A stretch of DNA of 64,000 bases from positions 1 through 64,000 of the forward strand of contig NZ_CALMAT010000009.1 of NCBI RefSeq assembly GCF_937859865.1, in the 5' to 3' direction. The notes under the pieces are model-generated. The model had not been told where the DNA came from, did no database searches, and saw only the letters and a list, made by a program, of their open reading frames with translations. Source of the DNA: an uncultured Mucilaginibacter sp. (GTDB taxonomy: Bacteria > Bacteroidota > Bacteroidia > Sphingobacteriales > Sphingobacteriaceae). Below are positions 40,501-48,089 of the stretch, piece by piece; positions within the stretch are counted from its first letter, which is position 1; each line of letters begins with the position of its first letter. A program made the position numbers and the translations under genes.

Positions 40501-41371
40501 TGCCGTGTAAAGCAATAATATCACATAAAGTATAAATGGTTGAGGTGCCATCGCCCCATTTCACAATAAAAAGGTTTCCGGGATAGTTGTACTGGATGCC
40601 ATTTGGCGAGGTATAATCAACCGAATAACTTAATGTTCCATACGGTCCGTTAAGGCAAACTGTATTATTGCCGGTGGTGCCAAAATTAGTGTTTAATTTA
40701 TTGTTAATGAGTTGGTAAGCTTTCGTTCCTTCCTTTCCGTTGTTAGTTGCTTTTACTAAAATGGTATAATTAGAAGTATTGGCACTAAAAGAAGTACCCG
40801 GGTTTAGTGTATAAGTCCCGCCATTGCTTTGGTTAAGTTCATCAAAGAAACTTGCCGTTACATTAGTGCCCGATGTAGAGGTGTTGATAAAATCATAAGA
40901 TGGGCTTGGGCTGGTACACGAGCCAAAAATTTCCGGGTTGTCGCTGTTGATGCTTGAGCCGTCAATACTGGCCAAAATGGGCGAACCTGCCACAATATTA
41001 ATGCTTGCCGTAGCAGAAGTTGCCGCAGGAAGGCTTGATTTGATGGCTAAGTTATAACCATTTCCGGGTGTTAAATTTGAAGGAATTACGCCGTTGACAA
41101 ACGTTGCATAAAAACCGGTATAGCTGCCAATCTCCGTGTCCGGAGTGCCTCCCGGAACGGATGAAATATAAAGCTTAAAAACATTGTTCGGGTCAATACA
41201 ACCGCCGGTAGTACCGATGGTAAACGGCACCGCAATACTCGAACCAGGCGTATAAGGCCCGGCATCAACTGCGCCCAGCGTTAAGGTTTGCGCGTTAGAA
41301 AAGCCGTGGCCGAGCGTTAAGAACGCAATTAAGCATAATACTTTTTTTAAACAAGCGTACAAGTGCCTCAT
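34580..41371 (-). CDS. giant secreted PKD/Ig-like repeat protein with T9SS type-B (gliding motility-associated) C-terminal domain
   Basis: Signal peptide; repeated PKD segments (YTWNFGNGQ, YTFDFGDGQ, YFWDFGDGGTATAANPQHTF); C-term VPNAFMPTS...MRVFNKWGQVIWET...GWDGMMGGQPAPQGVYVWQI. Confidence 0.92.
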   Translation of the reverse strand: MRHLYACLKKVLCLIAFLTLGHGFSNAQTLTLGAVDAGPYTPGSSIAVPFTIGTTGGCIDPNNVFKLYISSVPGGTPDTEIGSYTGFYATFVNGVIPSNLTPGNGYNLAIKSSLPAATSATASINIVAGSPILASIDGSSINSDNPEIFGSCTSPSPSYDFINTSTSGTNVTASFFDELNQSNGGTYTLNPGTSFSANTSNYTILVKATNNGKEGTKAYQLINNKLNTNFGTTGNNTVCLNGPYGTLSYSVDYTSPNGIQYNYPGNLFIVKWGDGTSTIYTLCDIIALHGTLTHNYNHTSCGNTNSQQANTFQVDAQVSSRICDKLGSPTTVYAKVVQPPTNSFTAPNSACLGDAVTFNNTSDPGQDASSANCVNTNARYAWYVDGQLVATNRPGSTPFTYTFTTSGLHRILLKLLAQSGSVCSAADVYKDVCILAKPQPAFTVDNSTICSNGMVSATDHSVTDQSCANIPQNNAYTWSVTGPASTVFINNTTSASHSPQILFPSPGIYTLTLSIGTESCGAISTSQTITVNTTPTVTLSPDKQYCGTNQVLTFANNPGTTQTLFTGTTTDQSNTYSWTVTGGNYSYQNGTSANSKYPQILFTDFATYTVKATQTNNCGSADDSQNITFLQSPTVNAGPDQTICPADVVNLDGKISNPQPQSFQWVGGNGNFSPGRTALNAVYTPTAAEVDAGQVRLTLTAITGYPAPCDQLSDEVIITINPRNKVANASDQTICTGETFSYQPSGQVTGSTINWTSTATSNISRTMTSGLGGFSDVLTNTDPTNDGTVTYTITPVNNGCPGTPSTFTVTVRPRPAVTVNPAATTICSGQSVNIGLSSNVSGTTFMWTSTATPGISNNSNHPATNTTAITEALYNASATTPGSVTYTITPVGPAPTLCEGTPVTVTITVQPLPVPANAGPDDAICSTSSYLLRGNDPGTSSGNWSIVSGQTGVAFANAAQFNTIVNGLQPGQFYTFRWTITGASQCAVSSDDVNINDLSDLTNNISSASSTICYGQTALVNGDQPTGGNFTYSYIWQSSPDGASWTTILEQTAQSLSPTLTATTYFRRIVTSGPCTNTSSPVQIVVQPQLASNSISANQVICYNTKPDLLLGSKPAGGDGIYQYRWQKSEDNGATWPNITTNANSKDYQPDALTVTTQFRRVVSTLLCTGAQENNSNVVTITVTPQNTNYITSGPSRPICTGSALSYHITAHDPNTSFTWVSSESPSVTHNTADINDVLVNNDPLYNKTVTYTITPINKNCPGKPYTLNVTVTPIPQIILTSTGNQVCSGSSTGIKFKTNIPGSLVSWTFDPVAGISNMKKQDPTIATSIDDVLTSTLTTPATVVYHLTPISANNCVGPTVDATVTVLPQPVTANAGADEAICSSPTYVLRGNNPSPSTGVWTLTSGQNGVGFADASRYNTPISGLVAGQQYTFRWTITSTGACATSADDVTISDLSLLSNNISFPAPAVCYGQTISVIGDKPTGGNGNYAYSWESSADNANWATIRGASSINYTFTATSSIYFRRIVTSGPCSSISQPVHIIVQPPITENTVGSNQEVCYNNTPKLFVGSTPAGADGVYYYQWQSSIDNGANWTNISGANGINYQINSLTVTTQFRRVVTSLLCTGPQQSISNVINVNVNPLVNPTYTFTGDLGCIPYVLDAKNIKATAAPGNATYSWFADGVQFGSGLTFPGYTITEDNKQVVIKLIVTSKFGCPDASFTHTFSTIKEVKASFTQDQNKGCGPLTVTFNNTSNPKDQATYTWNFGNGQTSALVNPLPVTFQPRKDGKDTTFTITLKALTTCGIRTYTSTVLVRPKPISIFTPDRTIGCSPFTVNFNNTSPGINNTYTFDFGDGQTLVTHDNQNVLHTYISATAKTFVVKMTAQTECGISVTQYNLRISPKSVLPQLVINADQKVGCAPWTVNFYNNTKGGNYFTYDFGDGTTQATQSAPEVVTHTFLKSGTFNIKLTATNGCADTSTYQSVTVYPQPVANFNADVQTGCIRQNVNFKNLTPGTGNTYFWDFGDGGTATAANPQHTFTARNTPYTITLIAKNGLSCSDTMVMKNYITITIPPKAAFTVKPDSVIAYPYHNFDFADRSTNSPLLWQWSFGDGSGSSKQNPGHTYRDTGVYKVRLIVYNLQGCGDTIVHKVQITGVPGQMFVPNAFMPTSKYDEVTTFKIKGSGLKTWRMRVFNKWGQVIWETTKLTERGEPAEGWDGMMGGQPAPQGVYVWQIEGTYINGKEWTGMSYNHGPPSRQGIIHLIR
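36445..38945 (-). repeat. internal ~370-aa duplication within the giant protein (units approx 37810-38945 and 36445-37555)
   Basis: NAGPDDAICSTSSYLLRGNDPG...YFRRIVTSGPC...TTQFRRVVSTLLCTG vs NAGADEAICSSPTYVLRGNNPS...YFRRIVTSGPC...TTQFRRVVTSLLCTG. Confidence 0.85.
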
Positions 41372-41425
41372 CCTGCTTCAGCTTAAAAAGACCGAATAAA
41401 CTTGTACGCTTTTTAACGAAGCAGG
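41353..41425 (-). promoter_or_regulatory. pseudoknot-compatible interleaved inverted repeats around the start codon of the giant gene
   Basis: mRNA order: CCTGCTTC - AAGCGTACAAGT - GAAGCAGG - ATG - ACTTGTACGCTT. Confidence 0.5.
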
Positions 41426-41497
41426 TTATGGTAATAATTTTCCCCAACCGCTTAGCCAAATTTGAGGCCTGTTTGAAATTAGCCTGATAAGGTTTCT

Positions 41498-41584
41498 ATG
41501 CTTCTTTTATCGTATAAAAATTGGTCGGCATCTGGTTTAGTTGAGTTGATAACAACACCAATTTTTATAGGGTAAAAGAAGCAT
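41498..41584. repeat. inverted pair of full-length dispersed motifs
   Basis: ATGCTTCTTTTATCGTATAAAAATTGGT ... ACCAATTTTTATAGGGTAAAAGAAGCAT; a third copy at 41643. Confidence 0.9.
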
Positions 41585-41706
41585 TGTATTTTTTCTCCCA
41601 TCAAAATTAAACAACCGCTAAGTTTTACTGATTTTTAGGCGGTAAAAGAAGCATCCGAAAATTTAAACCGAAATAGAAAAGTACCGGATAAATAATACTT
41701 TTAAAG

Positions 41707-43392
41707 ATGGAAAAATGGTTGCCGAAAGTTTTGTTTTTTGTTATTGTTTTTGCTTTGGCCCGGCCTGTAAATGCCCAGCATAAAGCTTCTATTCAGGTTG
41801 ATTTAAACAAAACAATAGCACCTCTGAAACCCGTTTGGGCATGGTTTGGCAACGACGAACCCAACTACGCCTATATGAAAGACGGGCAAAAGCTGCTGAC
41901 GGAACTTTCGGCTTTAAGCCCAGTGCCGGTTTACCTGCGCACTCATAATTTGATGACTTCCGGCGATGGGACGGCGGCTTTAAAATGGGGCTCGACCAAT
42001 ATTTATACCGAAGATAAAAACGGCAAACCCGTTTATGATTTTACCATTGTTGACCGCATTTTTGATGCTTATGTTAAACGCGGCATGAAACCTTTGGCGC
42101 AAATCGGTTTTATGCCCGAGGCTTTGTCCACGCATCCCCAACCTTACCAGCACCACTGGCAGCCCGGCCATCCTTATCAAGAAATTATTACCGGCTGGGC
42201 TTATCCACCAAAAGATTACCAGAAATGGGGCGAACTGGTTTACCAATGGGTGAAACATTGTGTAAAAAGGTACGGGCAAAAAGAAGTGGAAAGCTGGTAT
42301 TGGGAAGTTTGGAACGAACCCAACGGCGATTACTGGAAAGCTTCCGTTCCCGAATTTTATAAATTGTACGATTACGCCGCCGATGGTGTAAAACGCGCTT
42401 TGCTGACCGCAAAAGTTGGCGGGCCAGACGTAGCCGGAACAGGCGGCGCAGGTGGTTCCAAATTTTTACGCGGCTTTATCCAACATTGTTTAACCGATAC
42501 CAATAATGTAACAGGCAAAATCGGTTCGCCGCTGGATGTGGTTTTGTTTCATGCTAAAGGATCGCCAAGAGTGGTTGATGGTGTTGTGCGGATGAACATG
42601 GGCACACAACTCCGCGATATCGAAACCGGTTTTCAGATTGTCAAATCTTTTCCGCAAACCCAAAACCTGCCGATTATTATTGGCGAATCTGACCCGGAAG
42701 GCTGTGCTGCCTGCGGTATGCAAACCAATCCCGAAAACGCTTACCGCAACGGAACCCTGTTTTCCAGTTACACGGCTGCTTCTTTTGCCCGGGAATATTT
42801 ACTGGCGAATGAATACGGTGTCAACTTTAAAGGCGCGGTTTCCTGGTCTTTCGAGTTTGAAGACCAGCCCTGGTTTGCCGGTTTCCGTGATTTGGCCACA
42901 AACGGTGTGGACAAACCTGTGCTGAACGTTTTCCGGATGTTTGGCATGATGAAAGGAAACCGGGTGGAAGCAAATGGCACCAATTTTTATCCGCTAAAAA
43001 CAGTACGCGATTCCAGCGTGCGTAACCAAACTGATATTGGCGCTTTTGCTTCAAAAGATAAAAACCAGGCAGCCATAATGGTTTGGAATTACCACGATGA
43101 CGACGTGCAAGAAAACGGAAACACTGCAATTGCAATCAACGGCATCCCTTCTAAACAAATCAAACTGACGGAATACCGCATAGACCAAAACTACAGCAAC
43201 TCTTACGAGGTTTGGAAAAAGATGGGTTCGCCGCAAAAACCAACTTCGGCACAAATCTCAACGTTGGAAAAAGCCGGAATGCTGCAAACTGCCGGAAACC
43301 CTAAAACGATGACTGTAGAAAACGGCAAAATAACAATGGATTTGAATTTGCCGCGACAAGCTGTTGTGTTGCTAAAATTAGAATGGAAGTAA
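41707..43392 (+). CDS. GH39 family glycoside hydrolase (beta-xylosidase-like)
   Basis: VWAWFGNDEPNYAYM; WYWEVWNEPNGDYWKAS; IIIGESDPEGCAAC. Confidence 0.88.
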   Translation: MEKWLPKVLFFVIVFALARPVNAQHKASIQVDLNKTIAPLKPVWAWFGNDEPNYAYMKDGQKLLTELSALSPVPVYLRTHNLMTSGDGTAALKWGSTNIYTEDKNGKPVYDFTIVDRIFDAYVKRGMKPLAQIGFMPEALSTHPQPYQHHWQPGHPYQEIITGWAYPPKDYQKWGELVYQWVKHCVKRYGQKEVESWYWEVWNEPNGDYWKASVPEFYKLYDYAADGVKRALLTAKVGGPDVAGTGGAGGSKFLRGFIQHCLTDTNNVTGKIGSPLDVVLFHAKGSPRVVDGVVRMNMGTQLRDIETGFQIVKSFPQTQNLPIIIGESDPEGCAACGMQTNPENAYRNGTLFSSYTAASFAREYLLANEYGVNFKGAVSWSFEFEDQPWFAGFRDLATNGVDKPVLNVFRMFGMMKGNRVEANGTNFYPLKTVRDSSVRNQTDIGAFASKDKNQAAIMVWNYHDDDVQENGNTAIAINGIPSKQIKLTEYRIDQNYSNSYEVWKKMGSPQKPTSAQISTLEKAGMLQTAGNPKTMTVENGKITMDLNLPRQAVVLLKLEWK

Positions 43393-43445
43393 AAAAAGAT
43401 GCGGTAAAAGAAGTATCAGGTTAACTTTTAAAGACGTTACAAAGA

Positions 43446-43631
43446 ATGCCTGATACAAAGAGTTTGTATTTCTTGAACAGTTTAAATTTTGAAGCATTAA
43501 AAGGCAAACTGAAAGGAAAATATACAGTAAGGGTTGATTATCACTACAGGCTCGTTTTTTTAATTGAGCAAAATGAAATCACCGTATCAGAAATAATTGT
43601 TATAGAAGATTTAAGCAACCATTATCAGTAA
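43446..43631 (+). pseudogene. HigB/RelE-superfamily toxin, apparently N-terminally truncated
   Basis: LYFLNSLNFEALKGKLKGKYTVRVDYHYRLVFLIEQNEITVSEIIVIEDLSNHYQ matches the C-terminal part of ~100-aa toxins; only 61 aa. Confidence 0.6.
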
Positions 43632-43632
43632 T

Positions 43633-43935
43633 ATGGGCAACGATAAAATAATAGATAATCAAGGCAATGAAATCATCTTGGATATTGAATTACATCCCGG
43701 AGAAATTTTAAAAAACGAACTGGAAGCCAGGAAAATAACCAAGTCTGCATTTGCAATGAAAATTGGAATGTATCCTGGACATTTTGGGGATATTGTAAAA
43801 GGTAAGCGGAATATTACGGCGAGTATTGCTGTGAAATTAGAAACAGAATTAGGCATCGCAGCCGAATTTTGGATGGCGCTGCAGACCGATTACGATTTGC
43901 ATCTCGAACGTAATAAACTCAAACATTCAGCATAG
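43633..43935 (+). CDS. higA: HigA family XRE antitoxin
   Basis: LHPGEILKNELEARKITKSAFAMKIGMYPGHFGDIVKGKRNITASIAVKLETELG. Confidence 0.88.
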   Translation: MGNDKIIDNQGNEIILDIELHPGEILKNELEARKITKSAFAMKIGMYPGHFGDIVKGKRNITASIAVKLETELGIAAEFWMALQTDYDLHLERNKLKHSA

Positions 43936-43973
43936 AAAATACCTGATAAAAAAAGCATTTGCTTTATTTGTGT

Positions 43974-44891
43974 ATGGAGTTTGGAAAAGTACAACCGCAG
44001 GAAATACCTTTAATTGATTTTAGTTTGCCGCCCGATCCGGATTTTAACCAGGCAACGTTTGGAAAAAATCCTTCTTCGCAAAAACTAAAAGTCCATATTG
44101 GCTGCGTTACTTGGGGAAGCAAAGATTGGGTTGGCGAAGTTTATCCGCCGGGAATTAAAGAAGCGCGATTTTGGGAAGCTTACGCCAAACAGTTTAGCTG
44201 TATGGAACTGAACGCTACTTTTTACCAGGTTTATCCGGCAGAAACGATTGCAAAATGGAAAGAACGAGCGGCTGCAAACCCGGAGTTTTTGTTTTGTCCG
44301 AAGTTTTCAAAGCAGATAAGCCATGCCTCATCCTTAAAAACCACATATGATTTAACCACTGCTTTTTACGATGGCATTTTAGCTTTTGGCGAAAAACTGG
44401 GGCCGTTGTTCTTACAATTGAGCGATTATTTCGGGCCGGAGCGTTTTGCAGAACTGGAATCTTATTTAAAGCAATTGCCAAAAGAGGTACCGGTTTTTGT
44501 GGAATTGCGGCACGAGCGCTGGTTTTCGGACAAGCAATTGCAGGAAAAAGTTTTCGCGATGTTTAGAAGTTTAAATATTGGCGCCGTGATAACCGATGCG
44601 GCAGGCAGGCGGGACGCAGTACACATGCACTTGCCCATGCCTGCTGCTTTTGTCCGTTTTGTTGGAAATTCTTTGTTCTCTGAAAATAATTATCAGCGGG
44701 CAGACGATTGGGTAAAGCGGATCAAAATATGGCAGCAACAGGGCCTACAGTCTTTATTTCTGTTTGTGCATTTGCAACAAACTTTGGCCGAGCCTAAACT
44801 GGCAGATTATTTTATCCAAAAGCTTAACGCAGAATTGGGTTTGCAACTAAAAAGGCCGCAGTTTATTCAAAAGCCGTTGGAGTTGTTTTAA
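43974..44891 (+). CDS. DUF72 domain protein
   Basis: VHIGCVTWGSKDWVGEVYPPGIKEARFWEAYAKQFSCMELNATFYQ. Confidence 0.9.
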   Translation: MEFGKVQPQEIPLIDFSLPPDPDFNQATFGKNPSSQKLKVHIGCVTWGSKDWVGEVYPPGIKEARFWEAYAKQFSCMELNATFYQVYPAETIAKWKERAAANPEFLFCPKFSKQISHASSLKTTYDLTTAFYDGILAFGEKLGPLFLQLSDYFGPERFAELESYLKQLPKEVPVFVELRHERWFSDKQLQEKVFAMFRSLNIGAVITDAAGRRDAVHMHLPMPAAFVRFVGNSLFSENNYQRADDWVKRIKIWQQQGLQSLFLFVHLQQTLAEPKLADYFIQKLNAELGLQLKRPQFIQKPLELF

Positions 44892-45066
44892 TCAGCTAAA
44901 AATTTACACTGAAAATTATATGATAAAAGAAGCATCGGATCAAATCAAATTTTTCCGATAAAAAGGCCGCAGTTTTTTCAAAAGCCGTTGGAGTTGTTTT
45001 AATCAGCCAAAAATTTACACTGAAAATCATACGATAAAAGAAGCATCGGATCAAATCAAAACTTTT
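44850..45066. repeat. tandem duplication, period 111 bp, spanning the 3' end of the DUF72 gene
   Basis: AAAAGGCCGCAGTTT(A/T)TTCAAAAGCCGTTGGAGTTGTTTTAATCAGC...GATAAAAGAAGCATCGGATCAAATCAAA at 44850 and 44961. Confidence 0.93.
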
Positions 45067-45752
45067 CCGCCTTCGATGTAGGTTTTAAAGTTCTTGATAT
45101 CGTTGCGGATCATTTTTTCAAAAACTGGTGTAAACAATTTCGCCAAACCTTCTCCGGTTCCGGCAATCGGCGATTTATAGGCAATCACTACATTGATGAC
45201 CGTCCCTTTTCCTGCAGGCGCATCACTGAAAGAAACGTGGCCTTCGTTATCAACCGTTGACTCTTTTAATGATTTCCAACTGATAAGTTTGCCCGGCTCG
45301 TCGCGCGTGATTTGTGCTTCCCAGCCAATTTTGGCCAGATTTCCCGGAACCCGGGCAACCCAATAGGAGTTTTTTGCATCTTTTTCTACCACCGATGCCA
45401 AATGTTTCATAAACAAAGGCAGGTTTTCCAGCTTACGCCAAAAACGATAAACCTCTTGTTTGGGTTTATTTACATTAACCACATGCGTAATATGGATACT
45501 GGAGGGCGTTTTGTTAATGCCGATGCTTTTGTAAACCGGGCAAACGCCGGTTATCCCACGAAACAACAAATAACCGCCGGTAGCAGCTTCTACCAAACCC
45601 CTGACCGGACTGCTAAAGATGCTGGCAATTCCGGCAGCGGTAATTTTGGTGCCGAGGGAAAGGGAAACTAATCTTTCGCCCCAAGCTAAATTTGGCGAAA
45701 TAGCGGTAGAAGGCGTATGCAAACCAATGCGTTGCGCAAATGTAAAGGCCAT
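45051..45752 (-). CDS. SRPBCC/polyketide-cyclase family protein with N-terminal DUF2892-like segment
   Basis: HITHVVNVNKPKQEVYRFWRKLENLPLFMKHLASV; GGYLLFRGITGVCPVYKSIG. Confidence 0.8.
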   Translation of the reverse strand: MAFTFAQRIGLHTPSTAISPNLAWGERLVSLSLGTKITAAGIASIFSSPVRGLVEAATGGYLLFRGITGVCPVYKSIGINKTPSSIHITHVVNVNKPKQEVYRFWRKLENLPLFMKHLASVVEKDAKNSYWVARVPGNLAKIGWEAQITRDEPGKLISWKSLKESTVDNEGHVSFSDAPAGKGTVINVVIAYKSPIAGTGEGLAKLFTPVFEKMIRNDIKNFKTYIEGGKVLI

Positions 45753-45901
45753 AACTTTGTTTTTTGGTTAGTAAACGTTTTAGGTAAACGGGTTTTTTTA
45801 ACGAATAAAAATAGCAGTAAGTTTTAACAGTAATGCATTTCTTTTTCAATTGATGCCTAAACTTTTGCCCTTAAAAGAAGTTCTTTTAAAAAATCCAACA
45901 C

Positions 45902-46381
45902 ATGAACGATAACCAATTACTCCGCCAGCAATTGGCCGGTTTGCTTCAAAAAAGTTATGCACACGTTAATTTTGAGCAGGCGATTGAAGGTCTCGAGCTA
46001 AAAAGCATTGGCGCGCAAGTACCGCATTTGCCTTACACTATTTGGCAACTGGCAGAACACATCCGTATTGTGCAACAGGATATGCTCAACTTTTCGGAGG
46101 ACAAAAATTACCAGCCTTTAAACTGGCCCGAAGATTACTGGCCGAAAGAAGCCGCGCCGGCAAACCAACAGGAATGGCAAAATACTTTAGCCGAAATCAA
46201 AAAAAGCCAGGCTGCTTTTACCGCTTTAATTAACGATGAACAACTCGATCTGTTAAAACCTTTTCCGCATGGCGAAGGCCAAAGTTTGTTTAGGGAGGCC
46301 GTGATGATTATTGATCATTTGAGTTACCATACCGGGCAGATTGTGTTGATCAGAAGATTGCTGGAAAACTGGAAAGGATAA
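45902..46381 (+). CDS. DinB family protein
   Basis: MNDNQLLRQQLAGLLQKSYAHVNFEQAIEGL; LPYTIWQLAEHIRIVQQDML; DHLSYHTGQIVLIRRLL. Confidence 0.85.
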   Translation: MNDNQLLRQQLAGLLQKSYAHVNFEQAIEGLELKSIGAQVPHLPYTIWQLAEHIRIVQQDMLNFSEDKNYQPLNWPEDYWPKEAAPANQQEWQNTLAEIKKSQAAFTALINDEQLDLLKPFPHGEGQSLFREAVMIIDHLSYHTGQIVLIRRLLENWKG

Positions 46382-46404
46382 CTTCAAAACACAGTTTATT
46401 TTCA

Positions 46405-46443
46405 TAAAAAAAAGCAATGCCTTTTACAACATTGCTTTTTTTA
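46405..46443. terminator. bidirectional terminator
   Basis: AAAAAAAGCAATG-ccttttacaa-CATTGCTTTTTTT. Confidence 0.85.
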
Positions 46444-46484
46444 TGCCTATATTTTTTATGTAAACGGCTTAGCGAGCTTATCGC

Positions 46485-47051
46485 TTAATCATACATTTTT
46501 TTGCGGTCCGGATGTTCGCCACCGTCTTCTATTTCCGGTGGATTGGAAATTTCTTCACTTGGCGTTTGTAAAGCAGAGTTTCCCCAGCCCTGGCTATGGG
46601 TTTCTGAATCGCTTTGGTCGCGCTCGTTTTTCAGTTCCAGTTCGCTTGTCCCAAAATTTTGTCCGCCCATTGGTTCGCCTTCTAAACCTTTTGCACCTGC
46701 TTCGTGTACTGATTTTTCATTTCCGATCCAGGTTTTGGTCAGTTCCCGTTCGGTCGGGTCATCACTGTTTGCGTTAAAACCGTCTTTATCGGGCAGGTTG
46801 TCCTCGCCCACATTATCGTCAAAATCTTCATCGTCGTCATCAATTGACGACTCAGTTGCATCATTGGTTGGGTTCATCGTTGTGGTACCATGGTCGCCAA
46901 ATTCCAAGTCATCATTTTTTTGCACGTCGGCTTCCGTTGTTGGCTTGTCGCTGTAACTTCCACCTTCCCAAACTACTTGATTTTGGTTACTGGATGTTTG
47001 CTTCGAACGATCAGTTTGACCATTAAAAGCCGAATTATCTTGCTGGTTCAT
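46485..47051 (-). CDS. acidic low-complexity hypothetical protein
   Basis: MNQQDNSAFNGQTDRSKQTSSNQNQVVWEGGSY...DDDDEDFDDN; long ORF flanked by proper terminator. Confidence 0.65.
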   Translation of the reverse strand: MNQQDNSAFNGQTDRSKQTSSNQNQVVWEGGSYSDKPTTEADVQKNDDLEFGDHGTTTMNPTNDATESSIDDDDEDFDDNVGEDNLPDKDGFNANSDDPTERELTKTWIGNEKSVHEAGAKGLEGEPMGGQNFGTSELELKNERDQSDSETHSQGWGNSALQTPSEEISNPPEIEDGGEHPDRKKMYD

Positions 47052-47251
47052 AAAAACATGTTTGAGGTTATGTTTGAGAAGAACGCAACAGTGTAAAAGT
47101 TGTTTCTAAATTTTATGCGATAAAAGAAGTATTGGGAAGATGCTGGGGGAAGCCTGAAAGTCGGGCAAGTCTGAAAAGTTGACTTTTGTACTATGCGCTT
47201 CTATATCCTGTTTTTCTACATCAACCCGCAACTTGCAACCCGTAACTTATT

Positions 47252-48025
47252 TTATTGATACACTTTCATCACCGTACGTTCAACAAGTCCTTTTGGCAAA
47301 AGCCAGGTGATAAACGCTCCGGCTTTGTTAATCAAACCTGTGATCACTTCCGGTTTTTTCCGGAACATCGCTTTTACGGCAATTTTTGCAACAGCCTGCG
47401 GTGTCATGTTGACCTGGCTGGCCGCCTTTAAAGCTTTTGCCCCAACTTGCGCGCGCACTACAAAATCAGTATCCGTGGCGCCTGGCGAAACGGCTGTTAC
47501 AGATACGCTGGTATTCCTTAGTTCCTGGTGCAAAGCGCGGCTAAAACTCAATAAAAAAGCTTTGCTTGCAGCATATAAACCCAATCCCGGCACGGCCTGG
47601 TAAGCCGCAGAACTTGCGGTATTTAAAATATAAGCCTGGGGCTGTGCCAAAAGCTGCGGTAAAAACAGTTGAGTTAACGTAACCGGAACGAGCATGTTCA
47701 CTTGCAGCATATCCAGGTTATTGGGCAAGGTTTGTTTATTGAAAGCACCGCTTAAACCGTAACCGGCATTGTTTACCAAAATATTAATGCTGAAGTTTTG
47801 TGCCGCGCACCAATCAAAAACTTTTTGGCCGGCATTTGCTTCGGCCAGGTCTACGGCCAGGAATGCTGTTTTTACCGCATGTTTTTTTGAAAGTTCGTCT
47901 GCTGCCTGTTGCAGCAAATCCTGGGAACGGGCAATCAGGATCAGGTCAATTTTGCGTGCCGCCAGTTCTTCTGCTATCGCTTTGCCAATGCCTTTGCTGG
48001 CGCCTGTTATTAATGCGTATGCCAT
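47252..48025 (-). CDS. SDR family NAD(P)-dependent oxidoreductase
   Basis: ALITGASKGIGKAIAEELAARKIDLILIARS; LVNNAGYGLSGAF; YAASKAFL. Confidence 0.92.
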   Translation of the reverse strand: MAYALITGASKGIGKAIAEELAARKIDLILIARSQDLLQQAADELSKKHAVKTAFLAVDLAEANAGQKVFDWCAAQNFSINILVNNAGYGLSGAFNKQTLPNNLDMLQVNMLVPVTLTQLFLPQLLAQPQAYILNTASSAAYQAVPGLGLYAASKAFLLSFSRALHQELRNTSVSVTAVSPGATDTDFVVRAQVGAKALKAASQVNMTPQAVAKIAVKAMFRKKPEVITGLINKAGAFITWLLPKGLVERTVMKVYQ

Positions 48026-48042
48026 AAATTTTGTTAAACAAA

Positions 48043-48064
48043 AAGGCTGGTATAAGCCAGCCTT
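48043..48064 (-). terminator. intrinsic terminator of the phytanoyl-CoA dioxygenase-like gene
   Basis: Minus strand AAGGCTGG-cttata-CCAGCCTTTTTG. Confidence 0.7.
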
Positions 48065-48089
48065 GAAATATCAGAAATGGTTTTAAAAT

